DNA of 64,000 nt from Lacibacter sp. H375 (GTDB lineage: Bacteria; Bacteroidota; Bacteroidia; Chitinophagales; Chitinophagaceae): positions 3,844,001 to 3,908,000 of the forward strand of contig NZ_JBBKTT010000001.1 of assembly GCF_037892425.1 (NCBI RefSeq), read 5' to 3'. The position numbers and the translations under genes were made by a program. How positions within the stretch are numbered: position 1 is the stretch's first letter; each line of letters opens with the position of its first letter. Under the pieces are notes generated by a model. The model was not told where the DNA came from. It worked only from the letters and a program-made list of their open reading frames with translations, and made no database searches. Positions 27,358-34,603 of this stretch are shown one piece after another.

Positions 27358-27365
27358 TACTTTTG
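27358..27365 (+). promoter_or_regulatory. Candidate -7 element for the HAD gene
   Basis: TACTTTTG matches TAnnTTTG and lies 18 bases before the HAD ATG, directly after the terminator T-tract. No -33 TTTG occurs at the usual 19-21 base spacing. Confidence 0.35.
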
Positions 27366-27383
27366 CGCTGCAATAACACAGCC

Positions 27384-28040
27384 ATGAATCAACAGAAAGC
27401 TTTTTTATTTGACCTGAACGGAACAATGATCGATGATATGCATTATCATATCAAAGCATGGCATGGAATACTGAATGAACTTGGCGCAAATATTTCGATG
27501 GAGCGAATGAAGGAAGAATGTTATGGGAAAAATGATGAACTGCTTGAGCGGATGTTCCCCGGCCGTTTTACGGAAGCAGAGAAACAGGTAATGAGTCTTG
27601 AAAAAGAAAAGCAATACCAGCAGGAGTTCAAGCCTTATTTAAAACTGCTACCAGGTTTGGATACATTTCTTGCAACTGCAAAACGCAACAACATTCAAAT
27701 GGCAATCGGTTCAGCAGCCATCATGTTCAATATAGATTTTGTGTTAGACAACCTGCATATCCGTAATCATTTCGCTGCATTGGTCAGTGCCGATGATGTG
27801 GCCGTAAGCAAACCCGATCCTGAAACATTTGTAAAATGTGCTGAACGTTTAAGCATTGAACCAGCCAACTGTATTGTATTTGAAGATGCACCAAAAGGAG
27901 TGGAGAGTGCAAAACGTGCCGGTATGAAAGCGGTGGTGCTGACTACGATGCACGAAGAACATGAGTTTATGGCAAATGATCATGTGCTGTTGTTTGTGAA
28001 AGATTTTACAGATGAACGTTTGGTTTCACTGTTTAATTGA
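27384..28040 (+). CDS. HAD-superfamily hydrolase, beta-phosphoglucomutase-like, with altered DxD motif
   Basis: About 218 residues from the ATG at 27384 (an upstream TTG would add seven residues). It belongs to the HAD superfamily with a helical C1 cap: motif I at residues 9-13 (FDLNGT), motif II Ser in IGSAA, Lys in SKPDPETF, and motif IV FEDAPKG. The usual second Asp of motif I (DxD), which is the general acid/base in mutases and phosphatases, is Asn here. That could change the chemistry or lower activity. Candidates are sugar phosphatase or phosphomutase; neither can be fixed from the sequence. It follows the operon terminator, so it is probably its own unit. Confidence 0.82.
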   Translation: MNQQKAFLFDLNGTMIDDMHYHIKAWHGILNELGANISMERMKEECYGKNDELLERMFPGRFTEAEKQVMSLEKEKQYQQEFKPYLKLLPGLDTFLATAKRNNIQMAIGSAAIMFNIDFVLDNLHIRNHFAALVSADDVAVSKPDPETFVKCAERLSIEPANCIVFEDAPKGVESAKRAGMKAVVLTTMHEEHEFMANDHVLLFVKDFTDERLVSLFN

Positions 28041-28073
28041 TCCTACCGCAGCAACTACATTAAATTGTAATGA

Positions 28074-28613
28074 TCAGCAATATTTTTCAGTTAGTTCTTT
28101 CAGTACTCCTTTTCTTTCTGCTCTTTTAGCTTTACTCATTATTAAAGAAAAAAGTAAACCTAATGGACCTGTTGCTCTCGTATCGGAAAGTTTGAGAAGT
28201 AGTGCCAAATGATCAAGTTTTTTAGGAATTCCAGTTTTCGTTGTTAATCCATCTTCAGCAAGACCATAAGCGATCTTAACTCCCTGCAAAAATCCTTCAT
28301 GGCCGGGAACGATCTTTACCTGGAAACGAATGGTCTCATTACCCGGATTAAAAAAATGATGCAATTCGCCCGCCTTGACAGTAGAACTATTTCCCGGTTT
28401 TAAAATAACTTTCTCCTTTCCGAGTCTGACTCCCAAATTTCCATTCAGAGGAATAAATTCTTCCGAAAAAGAAGTATGATAATGCAAACCGTTTCCTCCT
28501 TTTGGATCTAATTCAATTTCCAGGAGCAGATACTCATGATTAGTTTCTTTTGGAGATTTTAAAACCGTAACCCGATCTTTAAATTTCGGATTTTGAAATA
28601 CTCGTTTTTCCAT
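28074..28613 (-). CDS. Cupin-domain protein
   Basis: 179 residues, no signal peptide. Residues about 35-110 form a cupin barrel with motif 1 GLHYHTSFSEEF (two His and Glu as metal ligands) and motif 2 VKAGELHHFFNP (His ligand). The C-terminal ~60 residues are helical and hydrophobic (LDHLALLLKLSD, GPLGLLFSLIM), perhaps membrane-associated. The function is not recognised; small cupins may be isomerases, dioxygenases or binding proteins. It is convergent with the HAD gene, 33 bases apart, and its start faces the repeat-bearing island. Confidence 0.75.
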   Translation of the reverse strand: MEKRVFQNPKFKDRVTVLKSPKETNHEYLLLEIELDPKGGNGLHYHTSFSEEFIPLNGNLGVRLGKEKVILKPGNSSTVKAGELHHFFNPGNETIRFQVKIVPGHEGFLQGVKIAYGLAEDGLTTKTGIPKKLDHLALLLKLSDTRATGPLGLLFSLIMSKAKRAERKGVLKELTEKYC

Positions 28614-29006
28614 ATCTTTTTTTTTGTAAAACTATTATCCTCATTAAAACAGTTGCTGCCTGATTGAATGAGTTGCATTTTTGGCGAACTGAATTGTACA
28701 ATTAATAGATTCGGCTAAAACAGGAGGTTGATTCACGACTATCGCAAAAAAATATTGTAACTAATTTTGAGCCCTTGTTGATATAACTGCTTATAAAAGC
28801 CATCACAGTTATTGTTTAATTGACCTTATGCAAACACATGAACTGTTGTGTTCAACAGACATTCACCCAAAAAATGAGAATTGGCTTGGTGACACTACAA
28901 TGAAGATGGCGAATTGCAACTGCTTAGAAATCAATTTCTCCAATTTTCTGAAAAGTGCTTTTGTATCGTATATTTAGGTGTTAGTAGCCATGTTTAGACA
29001 ACCTCT
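28614..29006. other. Gene-poor 393-base stretch at the left edge of the island
   Basis: This holds the cupin promoter side and no clear full-length gene. It contains a small hairpin CTGTTG / CAACAG (28843-28858), a possible 49-codon frame (28828-28977) and, in another frame at 28893-28997, a protein-like fragment (NEDGELQLLRNQF) that may be a decayed gene end. The 11-base TGTTAGTAGCC at 28979-28989 is one arm of an inverted pair around the next gene. Confidence 0.5.
28828..28977 (+). CDS. Possible small protein (49 residues)
   Basis: ATG at 28828 to TAG at 28975-28977, with no recognisable family. It contains CNC and two internal Met residues. Its stop is one base before the TGTTAGTAGCC repeat arm, the same gene-then-repeat layout as the two genes that follow. 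An overlapping frame looks equally protein-like, so this may be a non-coding remnant. Confidence 0.2.
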   Translation: MQTHELLCSTDIHPKNENWLGDTTMKMANCNCLEINFSNFLKSAFVSYI

Positions 29007-29608
29007 ATGCGAATAATCATCACAACATTTTTAGTTGCCTTTTACTCTATAGCGACTGGACAAAAAATTGAGTATCGCCATGACAGTTTGTTTGTTAACA
29101 ACTTTTATGTTGACGCACAAACAAATAAAGCCACTGTAGACAGTTTACTAAATACAAAAGGCAAGACAAAGACTTCAAAAGACAATGACAAAATAAATCC
29201 AGCAACAGGCAAAAAAGTAGTGAGGACAACTGACTTCTATTATGACCTTGGTCTATTCTTTCGCAGGTATGACTATGACACAACCAAACTTTCTGTTGGT
29301 ATCAAACTCAGTCGTGACACAGACCAGAAAGAAGATAAGCAAAGTGAATTGACTGAACCCTTCAAAGGACAATTGTTCATTGCGGATAATTATATCAACG
29401 AAAAACGAACAATTGAGCAGTTGCAACAACTAAAAAACTGTAGTGTGACTGTTAGCCAGGCTTCATTAGGTTCATATTCTACAATTATCGGTGGCGACAT
29501 AATCTATGAGCAAAATATTATCAGGCTTTCATTCGACAAAAAGACAAAAGAACTAAAGTCTGTTTTTATTCACCACAACTTTAAAGACAGATAACACGGC
29601 TACTAACA
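28979..29608. repeat. 11-bp inverted repeats flanking the orphan gene
   Basis: TGTTAGTAGCC at 28979-28989 and its exact reverse complement GGCTACTAACA at 29598-29608 bracket the gene at 29007-29594. The left arm is 17 bases before the start and the right arm begins three bases after the stop. An exact 11-bp pair hugging both gene ends suggests a mobile or cassette-like unit. Confidence 0.5.
29007..29594 (+). CDS. Orphan secreted protein of unknown function
   Basis: 195 residues, not confidently recognised. A hydrophobic N-terminus (IIITTFLVAFYSIATG) suggests a signal peptide ending near ATGQ. The rest is soluble and charged, with a Lys/Asp/Thr-rich linker (about residues 50-70), DFYYDLGLFFRRYDYD (about 76-91) and a beta-rich end (IRLSFDKKTKEL). 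The layout vaguely resembles small DUF7738-like Bacteroidota proteins, but that is a guess. Codon choice differs from neighbours, with many GAC and ACA codons. It is bounded by 11-bp inverted repeats and followed by a further hairpin. Confidence 0.65.
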   Translation: MRIIITTFLVAFYSIATGQKIEYRHDSLFVNNFYVDAQTNKATVDSLLNTKGKTKTSKDNDKINPATGKKVVRTTDFYYDLGLFFRRYDYDTTKLSVGIKLSRDTDQKEDKQSELTEPFKGQLFIADNYINEKRTIEQLQQLKNCSVTVSQASLGSYSTIIGGDIIYEQNIIRLSFDKKTKELKSVFIHHNFKDR

Positions 29609-29623
29609 TTGCATTTGTGTTAT
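29591..29623. repeat. Inverted repeat after the orphan gene
   Basis: ATAACAC (29591-29597) and GTGTTAT (29617-29623) form a perfect 7-bp stem with a 19-base loop overlapping the stop codon. The loop contains TAACATTG (29604-29611), an octamer also found directly at the stop of the next gene (30584-30591). Confidence 0.45.
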
Positions 29624-29640
29624 GTCGGCGGACAGATAAC

Positions 29641-29814
29641 GCCATTTTAACTTCAGCTATCTATCAACAGTAGTTATCAGCTCGCTTTATAAATTGAGCA
29701 ATAGAAGTAACAATGAACTTTAGTATTTTTAATCAGCATTTGTACCAAGCTGACGGTTTTCAAATTTCGCCACAAACACAAATACTTCAACGTTACAAGC
29801 CATTTTAATTCAGC
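29641..29814. repeat. Direct repeat pair ahead of the duplicated lipoprotein gene
   Basis: GCCATTTTAACTTCAGC (29641-29657) recurs as GCCATTTTAATTCAGC (29799-29814), differing by one base deletion, 158 bases apart. The second copy ends one base before the GTG start at 29816. The segment between has no gene; GATAAC / GTTATC (29635-29640, 29673-29678) can pair. Confidence 0.45.
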
Positions 29815-29815
29815 A

Positions 29816-30586
29816 GTGAAACTTCTATCAACAGCGACAATAACTTTATTCCTTTTCTCCTGTTCGACACAAAAAAATAAGTTGGACAGTAAGGTTCTGA
29901 CAGAAGAATTTCACTATATCATGTGGGCTTGTGAATGTGCTAATTGGGCGACACTTGATGCAATACAAAAATATGAAGGCGACAGTCTTGCTTCACACTG
30001 CGTTTTTATAGAGCCGGCAGACTCTTCACTAATTCTTTCTGACACATTAGAGTATACAGGCGACATCGTCCAATTTACAGGACAGTATTATGTTGACAAA
30101 GGTTATCCAGACGGTTTTGTAAAAGATGAACAACAGGTTGACAAAGCCAAAGTGTTTAGATACACTTCGTATAAAATTGTAAAAAGTAATTATAGCGAAA
30201 GTATTGCAGATCAAATTGACACTGCGAAATATTTGGTTGAGAAAGGCTCGTTAAGTGGACAGCCAAAAACACTTGACGTTTCGTATGCAGCAATTATGTG
30301 TACCTGTCCTCAATGGTTTGAGACAAAATACTCCAACGACACTTTCAACATTGAGCATTTTTATCTTGAACCAGCAAGCAATAAAATACCTGCAGCAAAT
30401 AAACTTTATAACGGGACAAACATTCCATTACGAATTTCTGTAACTGGACAGTTTTACTCAAAGAAAGGATATCCTGCAAACTACTTTCCTACAAAAGGCG
30501 ACCCCGAGCCTGCTAAAGTTTTTCGCTATGACAAAATTAAAATAATTCAAAATGGTAGTCAGGTGTCACAAAAAAATGGATTGTAA
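29816..30586 (+). CDS. Lipoprotein with internal duplication (two CxCxxW modules)
   Basis: 256 residues, GTG start. A lipobox (LFSCS, Cys16) predicts lipid anchoring. The mature protein is an internal tandem duplication: residues about 32-122 and 155-244 share CxCxxW (39-44 and 162-167), an FxxEPA strand (64-68 and 182-187), GQ(Y/F)Y (89-92 and 211-214), KGYP (95-98 and 217-220) and AKVFRY (111-116 and 233-238). The paired Cys in each copy could bind metal or form disulphides. I do not recognise the family. The gene sits between a direct repeat that touches its start and a 19-bp imperfect inverted repeat after its stop, and its codon use resembles the preceding orphan more than the surrounding operons. 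Confidence 0.7.
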   Translation: MKLLSTATITLFLFSCSTQKNKLDSKVLTEEFHYIMWACECANWATLDAIQKYEGDSLASHCVFIEPADSSLILSDTLEYTGDIVQFTGQYYVDKGYPDGFVKDEQQVDKAKVFRYTSYKIVKSNYSESIADQIDTAKYLVEKGSLSGQPKTLDVSYAAIMCTCPQWFETKYSNDTFNIEHFYLEPASNKIPAANKLYNGTNIPLRISVTGQFYSKKGYPANYFPTKGDPEPAKVFRYDKIKIIQNGSQVSQKNGL

Positions 30587-30590
30587 CATT

Positions 30591-30659
30591 GGGTTTTATG
30601 CAAGTTGGGCATGACCAGCAAACATCAATCAATTGCAATTCCCAACCTGCATGAAGCCC
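30591..30659. repeat. Long imperfect inverted repeat (attC-like stem-loop)
   Basis: GGGTTTTATGCAAGTTGGG (30591-30609) and CCCAACCTGCATGAAGCCC (30641-30659) pair over 19 positions with two G-T pairs and one mismatch, around a 31-base loop. It starts five bases after the lipoprotein stop and is followed by GTTAAC. There is no T-tract, so it is not a standard terminator; the shape recalls an integron attC site or a REP-like element. Confidence 0.6.
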
Positions 30660-30813
30660 TGCCCGTTAACCCTAATCGAATTCTCCATCATTTCGTCCGA
30701 TTGTCTATTTTTCGCTTTCGTAATAAAAATAATTTGCGTTAGATTTATCAGGGCCTTTCAATAATCAATAAGGGAATTATTGACCGGAATTCCGCAAAAG
30801 CTATACGATTGCC

Positions 30814-33135
30814 ATGTATAAAAAGACTATCTGTACAATAGTGACTATTTGTACCATTTTACTATTAGCTGTATCCTGCTTTCGTGGTAAGGGCAGCGAT
30901 GGTACTTCGATTCCAAAAACGGTCAGCTATAATTTTCATATCCGTCCCATTCTTTCCGATAAATGTTTTAAATGTCACGGCCCCGATGGTAACAAACGTG
31001 CAGCGGGTCTTCGCCTTGATATTGCTGACAGCGCCTTTGCTCCACTCAAAGAAACAAAAGGAGCGTTTGCGTTGATTGCAGGTGATCCTGAAAATTCGGA
31101 ATTGTATAAACGCATCATTTCTACCGATCCTGAATACATGATGCCCGAACCGGAAGCGCATTTGGGTGCTTTAAGTGAGTATGAAATAAAGCTTTTCAAA
31201 AAATGGATCCAGCAAGGAGCCAAGTATGAATCGCATTGGGCATTTGCTTCACCAACCAAAACATCACTTCCTGAAATAAAAAGTAAAGACCGTGCAAAAA
31301 ATGAGATCGATTATTTTATTCTAAGTAAACTTGAAGAACAAGGTCTCAAGCAAAATGAAGAAGCAGATAAAGAACGTTTGCTGAAACGTATTGCGCTTGA
31401 TATAACAGGTTTACCACCATCAATTGAGATGATGGATAAATTTGTTAATGATAAGAGTGAGTTTGCTTATGAAAAAATGATCGATGCGTTGTTGGCCAGT
31501 CCGCAGTATGGAGAGAAAATGGCGGTGCAATGGATGGATGTTGCCCGTTATGCAGACAGCTACGGTTACCAGGATGATAATATCAGAACGCAATGGCCGT
31601 GGAGAGATTGGGTGATCCATGCCTTCAATAAGAATCTTCCTTATGATCAGTTTCTCACCTGGCAAATTGCAGGCGACATGTTACCTGAAGCCAACAAAGA
31701 GCAAATACTGGCAACAGGTTTTTTCCGTAATCATAAATACACCGAAGAAGGTGGAGTGATTCCTGAAGAATATCGTATTGAATATCTTATCGATAAAACA
31801 AAAACATTTGGTAAAGGAATACTAGGCATCACCATCGAATGTGCACAATGCCATGATCATAAGTATGATCCTTTTTCACAAAAAGATTATTATTCCTTTC
31901 TTGCATTTTTCAACAATACAAAAGAACTCGGGTTTGAAGGCGATATAAGCGTATCAAAACCTGCAAAGAATCCAATACTTACCATCAGCGAAGAAGAACG
32001 GAAAAATATTCTCTCCTTCATCAATACAAAAGATACCGGCAACCTCACTGTATCTGTTATGGGCGAAAGAGATACACTACGTAAAACATTTGTGCTGAAT
32101 CGTGGCGTGTATGATCAACCAACCGAGGAAGTAAAAGCCGAAGCAATTCCCGCAGTCATGAAATTTGATACCAGCAAATTTACACGCAACAGGATCGGCC
32201 TTGCCCAATGGACAGTCAATAAAAACAATCCACTTACAGCAAGAGTTTTTGTGAATCTTATGTGGCAGGAGTTTTTTGGAAGAGGCCTGGTAAAAACTTC
32301 AGGCGATTTTGGTATGCAGGGCGAACTCCCTTCTCATCCTGAATTGCTCGACTGGCTTGCAGTTGATTTTATGGAGAACGGTTGGAATATAAAACGGTTA
32401 GTGAAACAGATACTGACCTCAGCAACTTATCGTCAATCCGCAAAAGTTTCAGAAGAGCAACTAAAAAAAGATCCGGAGAATGTTTACTTAGCAAGAGGCC
32501 CACGCATTCGTTTAAAAGCAGAGTTTGTTCGTGATCTTTATTTAGCAAGCAGTGGCTTATTGGTAAAGACAATTGGAGGCTCAAGTGTAAAACCATATCA
32601 ACCAAAAGGTCTTTGGGAAGCTGCAACTTCAGGAAGGGGCGTATTAGCAGTTTACAGACAAGATCATGGTGATGATCTGTACCGCAGGGGACTTTATACA
32701 TTTATTAAATTAACCGTGCCTCCACCGGGCATGGCGATGTTTGATGCAAGCAACCGTGATCAATGTGAAGTAAAACGGTTAAAAACAAATACGCCATTGC
32801 AGGCGCTGGTGATGATGAATGATCCTGCTGTACTGGAAGCATCGAGAGTACTTGCACAAAAGTTAATGCTGGATAAATCGGAAGTGAATGATAAAATAAC
32901 AAAAGCTTTTCGTTTGATCATTTGCAGAAAACCATCAACAAAAGAATTGTGCATACTGGAGAATTATTACAAGGAGCAGCTGCAATTATTTCAACAGAAA
33001 AAATCAGATGCAACGATCATATTGAAAGCAGGCGAATATCCGCAGAACGAGCAGGTGGATAAAAACAAATCGGCTGCCTTGATGAAAGCGATCAATACAA
33101 TCTTTAACATGGAAGAAGCAATTACAAAAACCTGA
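30814..33135 (+). CDS. PSCyt1/DUF1549/DUF1553 cytochrome-type lipoprotein
   Basis: 773 residues. Lipobox LAVSC (Cys22), then a planctomycete-type cytochrome domain (PSCyt1) with haem motif CFKCH at residues 51-55. DUF1549/PSCyt2 follows (about 160-370; LLKRIALDITGLPP, VARYADSYGY) with a second motif CAQCH, then DUF1553/PSD1 (about 450-700; FVNLMWQEFFGRGLV, RDQCEVKR). This family is abundant in Planctomycetes and Verrucomicrobia and is paired with DUF1501, as here; its biochemical role is not established, though a part in degrading complex glycans is often proposed. Its stop overlaps the ATG of the DUF1501 gene. It is the first gene of a five-gene cluster and probably faces the periplasm or cell surface. 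Confidence 0.88.
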   Translation: MYKKTICTIVTICTILLLAVSCFRGKGSDGTSIPKTVSYNFHIRPILSDKCFKCHGPDGNKRAAGLRLDIADSAFAPLKETKGAFALIAGDPENSELYKRIISTDPEYMMPEPEAHLGALSEYEIKLFKKWIQQGAKYESHWAFASPTKTSLPEIKSKDRAKNEIDYFILSKLEEQGLKQNEEADKERLLKRIALDITGLPPSIEMMDKFVNDKSEFAYEKMIDALLASPQYGEKMAVQWMDVARYADSYGYQDDNIRTQWPWRDWVIHAFNKNLPYDQFLTWQIAGDMLPEANKEQILATGFFRNHKYTEEGGVIPEEYRIEYLIDKTKTFGKGILGITIECAQCHDHKYDPFSQKDYYSFLAFFNNTKELGFEGDISVSKPAKNPILTISEEERKNILSFINTKDTGNLTVSVMGERDTLRKTFVLNRGVYDQPTEEVKAEAIPAVMKFDTSKFTRNRIGLAQWTVNKNNPLTARVFVNLMWQEFFGRGLVKTSGDFGMQGELPSHPELLDWLAVDFMENGWNIKRLVKQILTSATYRQSAKVSEEQLKKDPENVYLARGPRIRLKAEFVRDLYLASSGLLVKTIGGSSVKPYQPKGLWEAATSGRGVLAVYRQDHGDDLYRRGLYTFIKLTVPPPGMAMFDASNRDQCEVKRLKTNTPLQALVMMNDPAVLEASRVLAQKLMLDKSEVNDKITKAFRLIICRKPSTKELCILENYYKEQLQLFQQKKSDATIILKAGEYPQNEQVDKNKSAALMKAINTIFNMEEAITKT

Positions 33136-34583
33136 TGATGGAAAAACAAATTCTTGAACATGGTCTACATCTAAACCGTCGCCGTTTTTTATCAAGACTA
33201 GGAATGGGTATTGGTGGTATGGCATTGGGCTCATTACTTGTTCCTGATATGCTTGGTGGTGATACGGAAGAAGCAATACTTGCAGGTCTGCCTCAGTTTG
33301 CGCCAAAGGCCAAACGTATTATTTATCTTTTTCAAAACGGAGCACCATCGCAATTAGATCTGTTTGATTACAAACCGATGCTGGAAAAAATGCATGGGCA
33401 GGATCTTCCTGCATCTATACGCATGGGTCAACGTTTAACAGGTATGACGGCAGACCAGGCAAAGTTTCCGTTGGCAGGAAGTTATTTTCAATTCAATCAA
33501 TACGGACAGGCAAGAGCATGGATCAGTGAATTACTTCCGCACACAGCAAAAGTGGTGGATGATCTTTGTATCATCCGAAGCATGCATACCGAAGCGATCA
33601 ATCATGATCCTGCATTAACTTTTTTTCAAACAGGTGCACAGGTTGGTAACCGGCCAAGTATGGGTTCATGGCTTAGCTATGGTTTGGGTAGCGAGAATAA
33701 AAACTTACCTGCATTCTGTGTGTTGCTTTCAAAAGGAAAAGGAAATGGGCAGGGTGTTTATTCCAAATTATGGTCGAATGGTTTTCTTGATTCCGTTCAT
33801 CAAGGTGTTCAGTTTAGTAGTGGTGATAATCCAGTCTTGTATCTCAATAATCCGGAAGGGATGGATAAAGATGAGCGACGCAAAATGCTTGATAATCTTG
33901 CTGAGTTAAACCAGGAAACTTATAAAGAATTTGGTGATCCTGAAATACAGGCGAAAGTGCAGCAATACGAAATGGCTTATCGTATGCAAACATCGGTGCC
34001 TGATATCACCGACCTGAGTAAAGAACCCGAAGACATTATAAAATTATACGGGCCCGATTGTTTAACTCCCGGCACTTATGCAGCAAACTGTTTGCTTGCA
34101 AGAAAACTTTCAGAGAATGGGGTTCGCTTTGTACAATTATATCACCAGGGTTGGGATGGACATAACAATTTGCCAAGTCAGATAAAAGGACAATGTGCTG
34201 ATGTAGACAAAGCATCAGCAGCACTTATTACCGATCTGAAGCAACGTGGTTTGCTTGATGAAACATTGGTGATATGGGGTGGAGAATTTGGTCGTACCAA
34301 TTATTGCCAGGGTCCGTTAACAAAAGAAGATTATGGTCGTGATCATCATCCACGTTGCTTTACCATCTGGATGGCAGGTGGTGGTGTGAAGCCGGGTGTG
34401 TATGGCGAAACAGATGAGTTTGGTTATAACATTGTAAAAGATCCTGTGCATGTACACGACTTTCATGCAACAGTGCTTCATCTGATGGGTATGAATCATG
34501 AGCAACTTACATTTAAACATTTAGGCAGGCGTTATCGCTTAACTGATGTAGCAGGGAATGTGGTGAAAGGATTGATTGCTTAA
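33135..34583 (+). CDS. DUF1501 protein, Tat-exported, sulfatase-like fold
   Basis: 482 residues. A twin-arginine signal (NRRRFLSR at residues 14-21, then a Gly/Ala/Leu helix) predicts folded export. The body is DUF1501, related to the alkaline phosphatase/sulfatase superfamily: FQNGAPSQLDLFD, IRSMHTEAINHDPA, WDGHNNL, and GGEFGRTNYCQG with the conserved Gly-Glu-Phe-Gly-Arg. A hydrolase or phosphotransfer/sulfatase role is possible but unproven. It overlaps the cytochrome gene by one base, an arrangement widely conserved for this pair, suggesting a physical or functional complex. Confidence 0.88.
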   Translation: MMEKQILEHGLHLNRRRFLSRLGMGIGGMALGSLLVPDMLGGDTEEAILAGLPQFAPKAKRIIYLFQNGAPSQLDLFDYKPMLEKMHGQDLPASIRMGQRLTGMTADQAKFPLAGSYFQFNQYGQARAWISELLPHTAKVVDDLCIIRSMHTEAINHDPALTFFQTGAQVGNRPSMGSWLSYGLGSENKNLPAFCVLLSKGKGNGQGVYSKLWSNGFLDSVHQGVQFSSGDNPVLYLNNPEGMDKDERRKMLDNLAELNQETYKEFGDPEIQAKVQQYEMAYRMQTSVPDITDLSKEPEDIIKLYGPDCLTPGTYAANCLLARKLSENGVRFVQLYHQGWDGHNNLPSQIKGQCADVDKASAALITDLKQRGLLDETLVIWGGEFGRTNYCQGPLTKEDYGRDHHPRCFTIWMAGGGVKPGVYGETDEFGYNIVKDPVHVHDFHATVLHLMGMNHEQLTFKHLGRRYRLTDVAGNVVKGLIA

Positions 34584-34603
34584 TCATAATAAGAAAACAA
34601 GTT

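Noticed and set aside
28614-30813. A complete insertion sequence or integron
   Set aside because: No transposase or integrase frame is present and the repeats are not symmetrical ends of one element; only a cassette-like pattern is supported.
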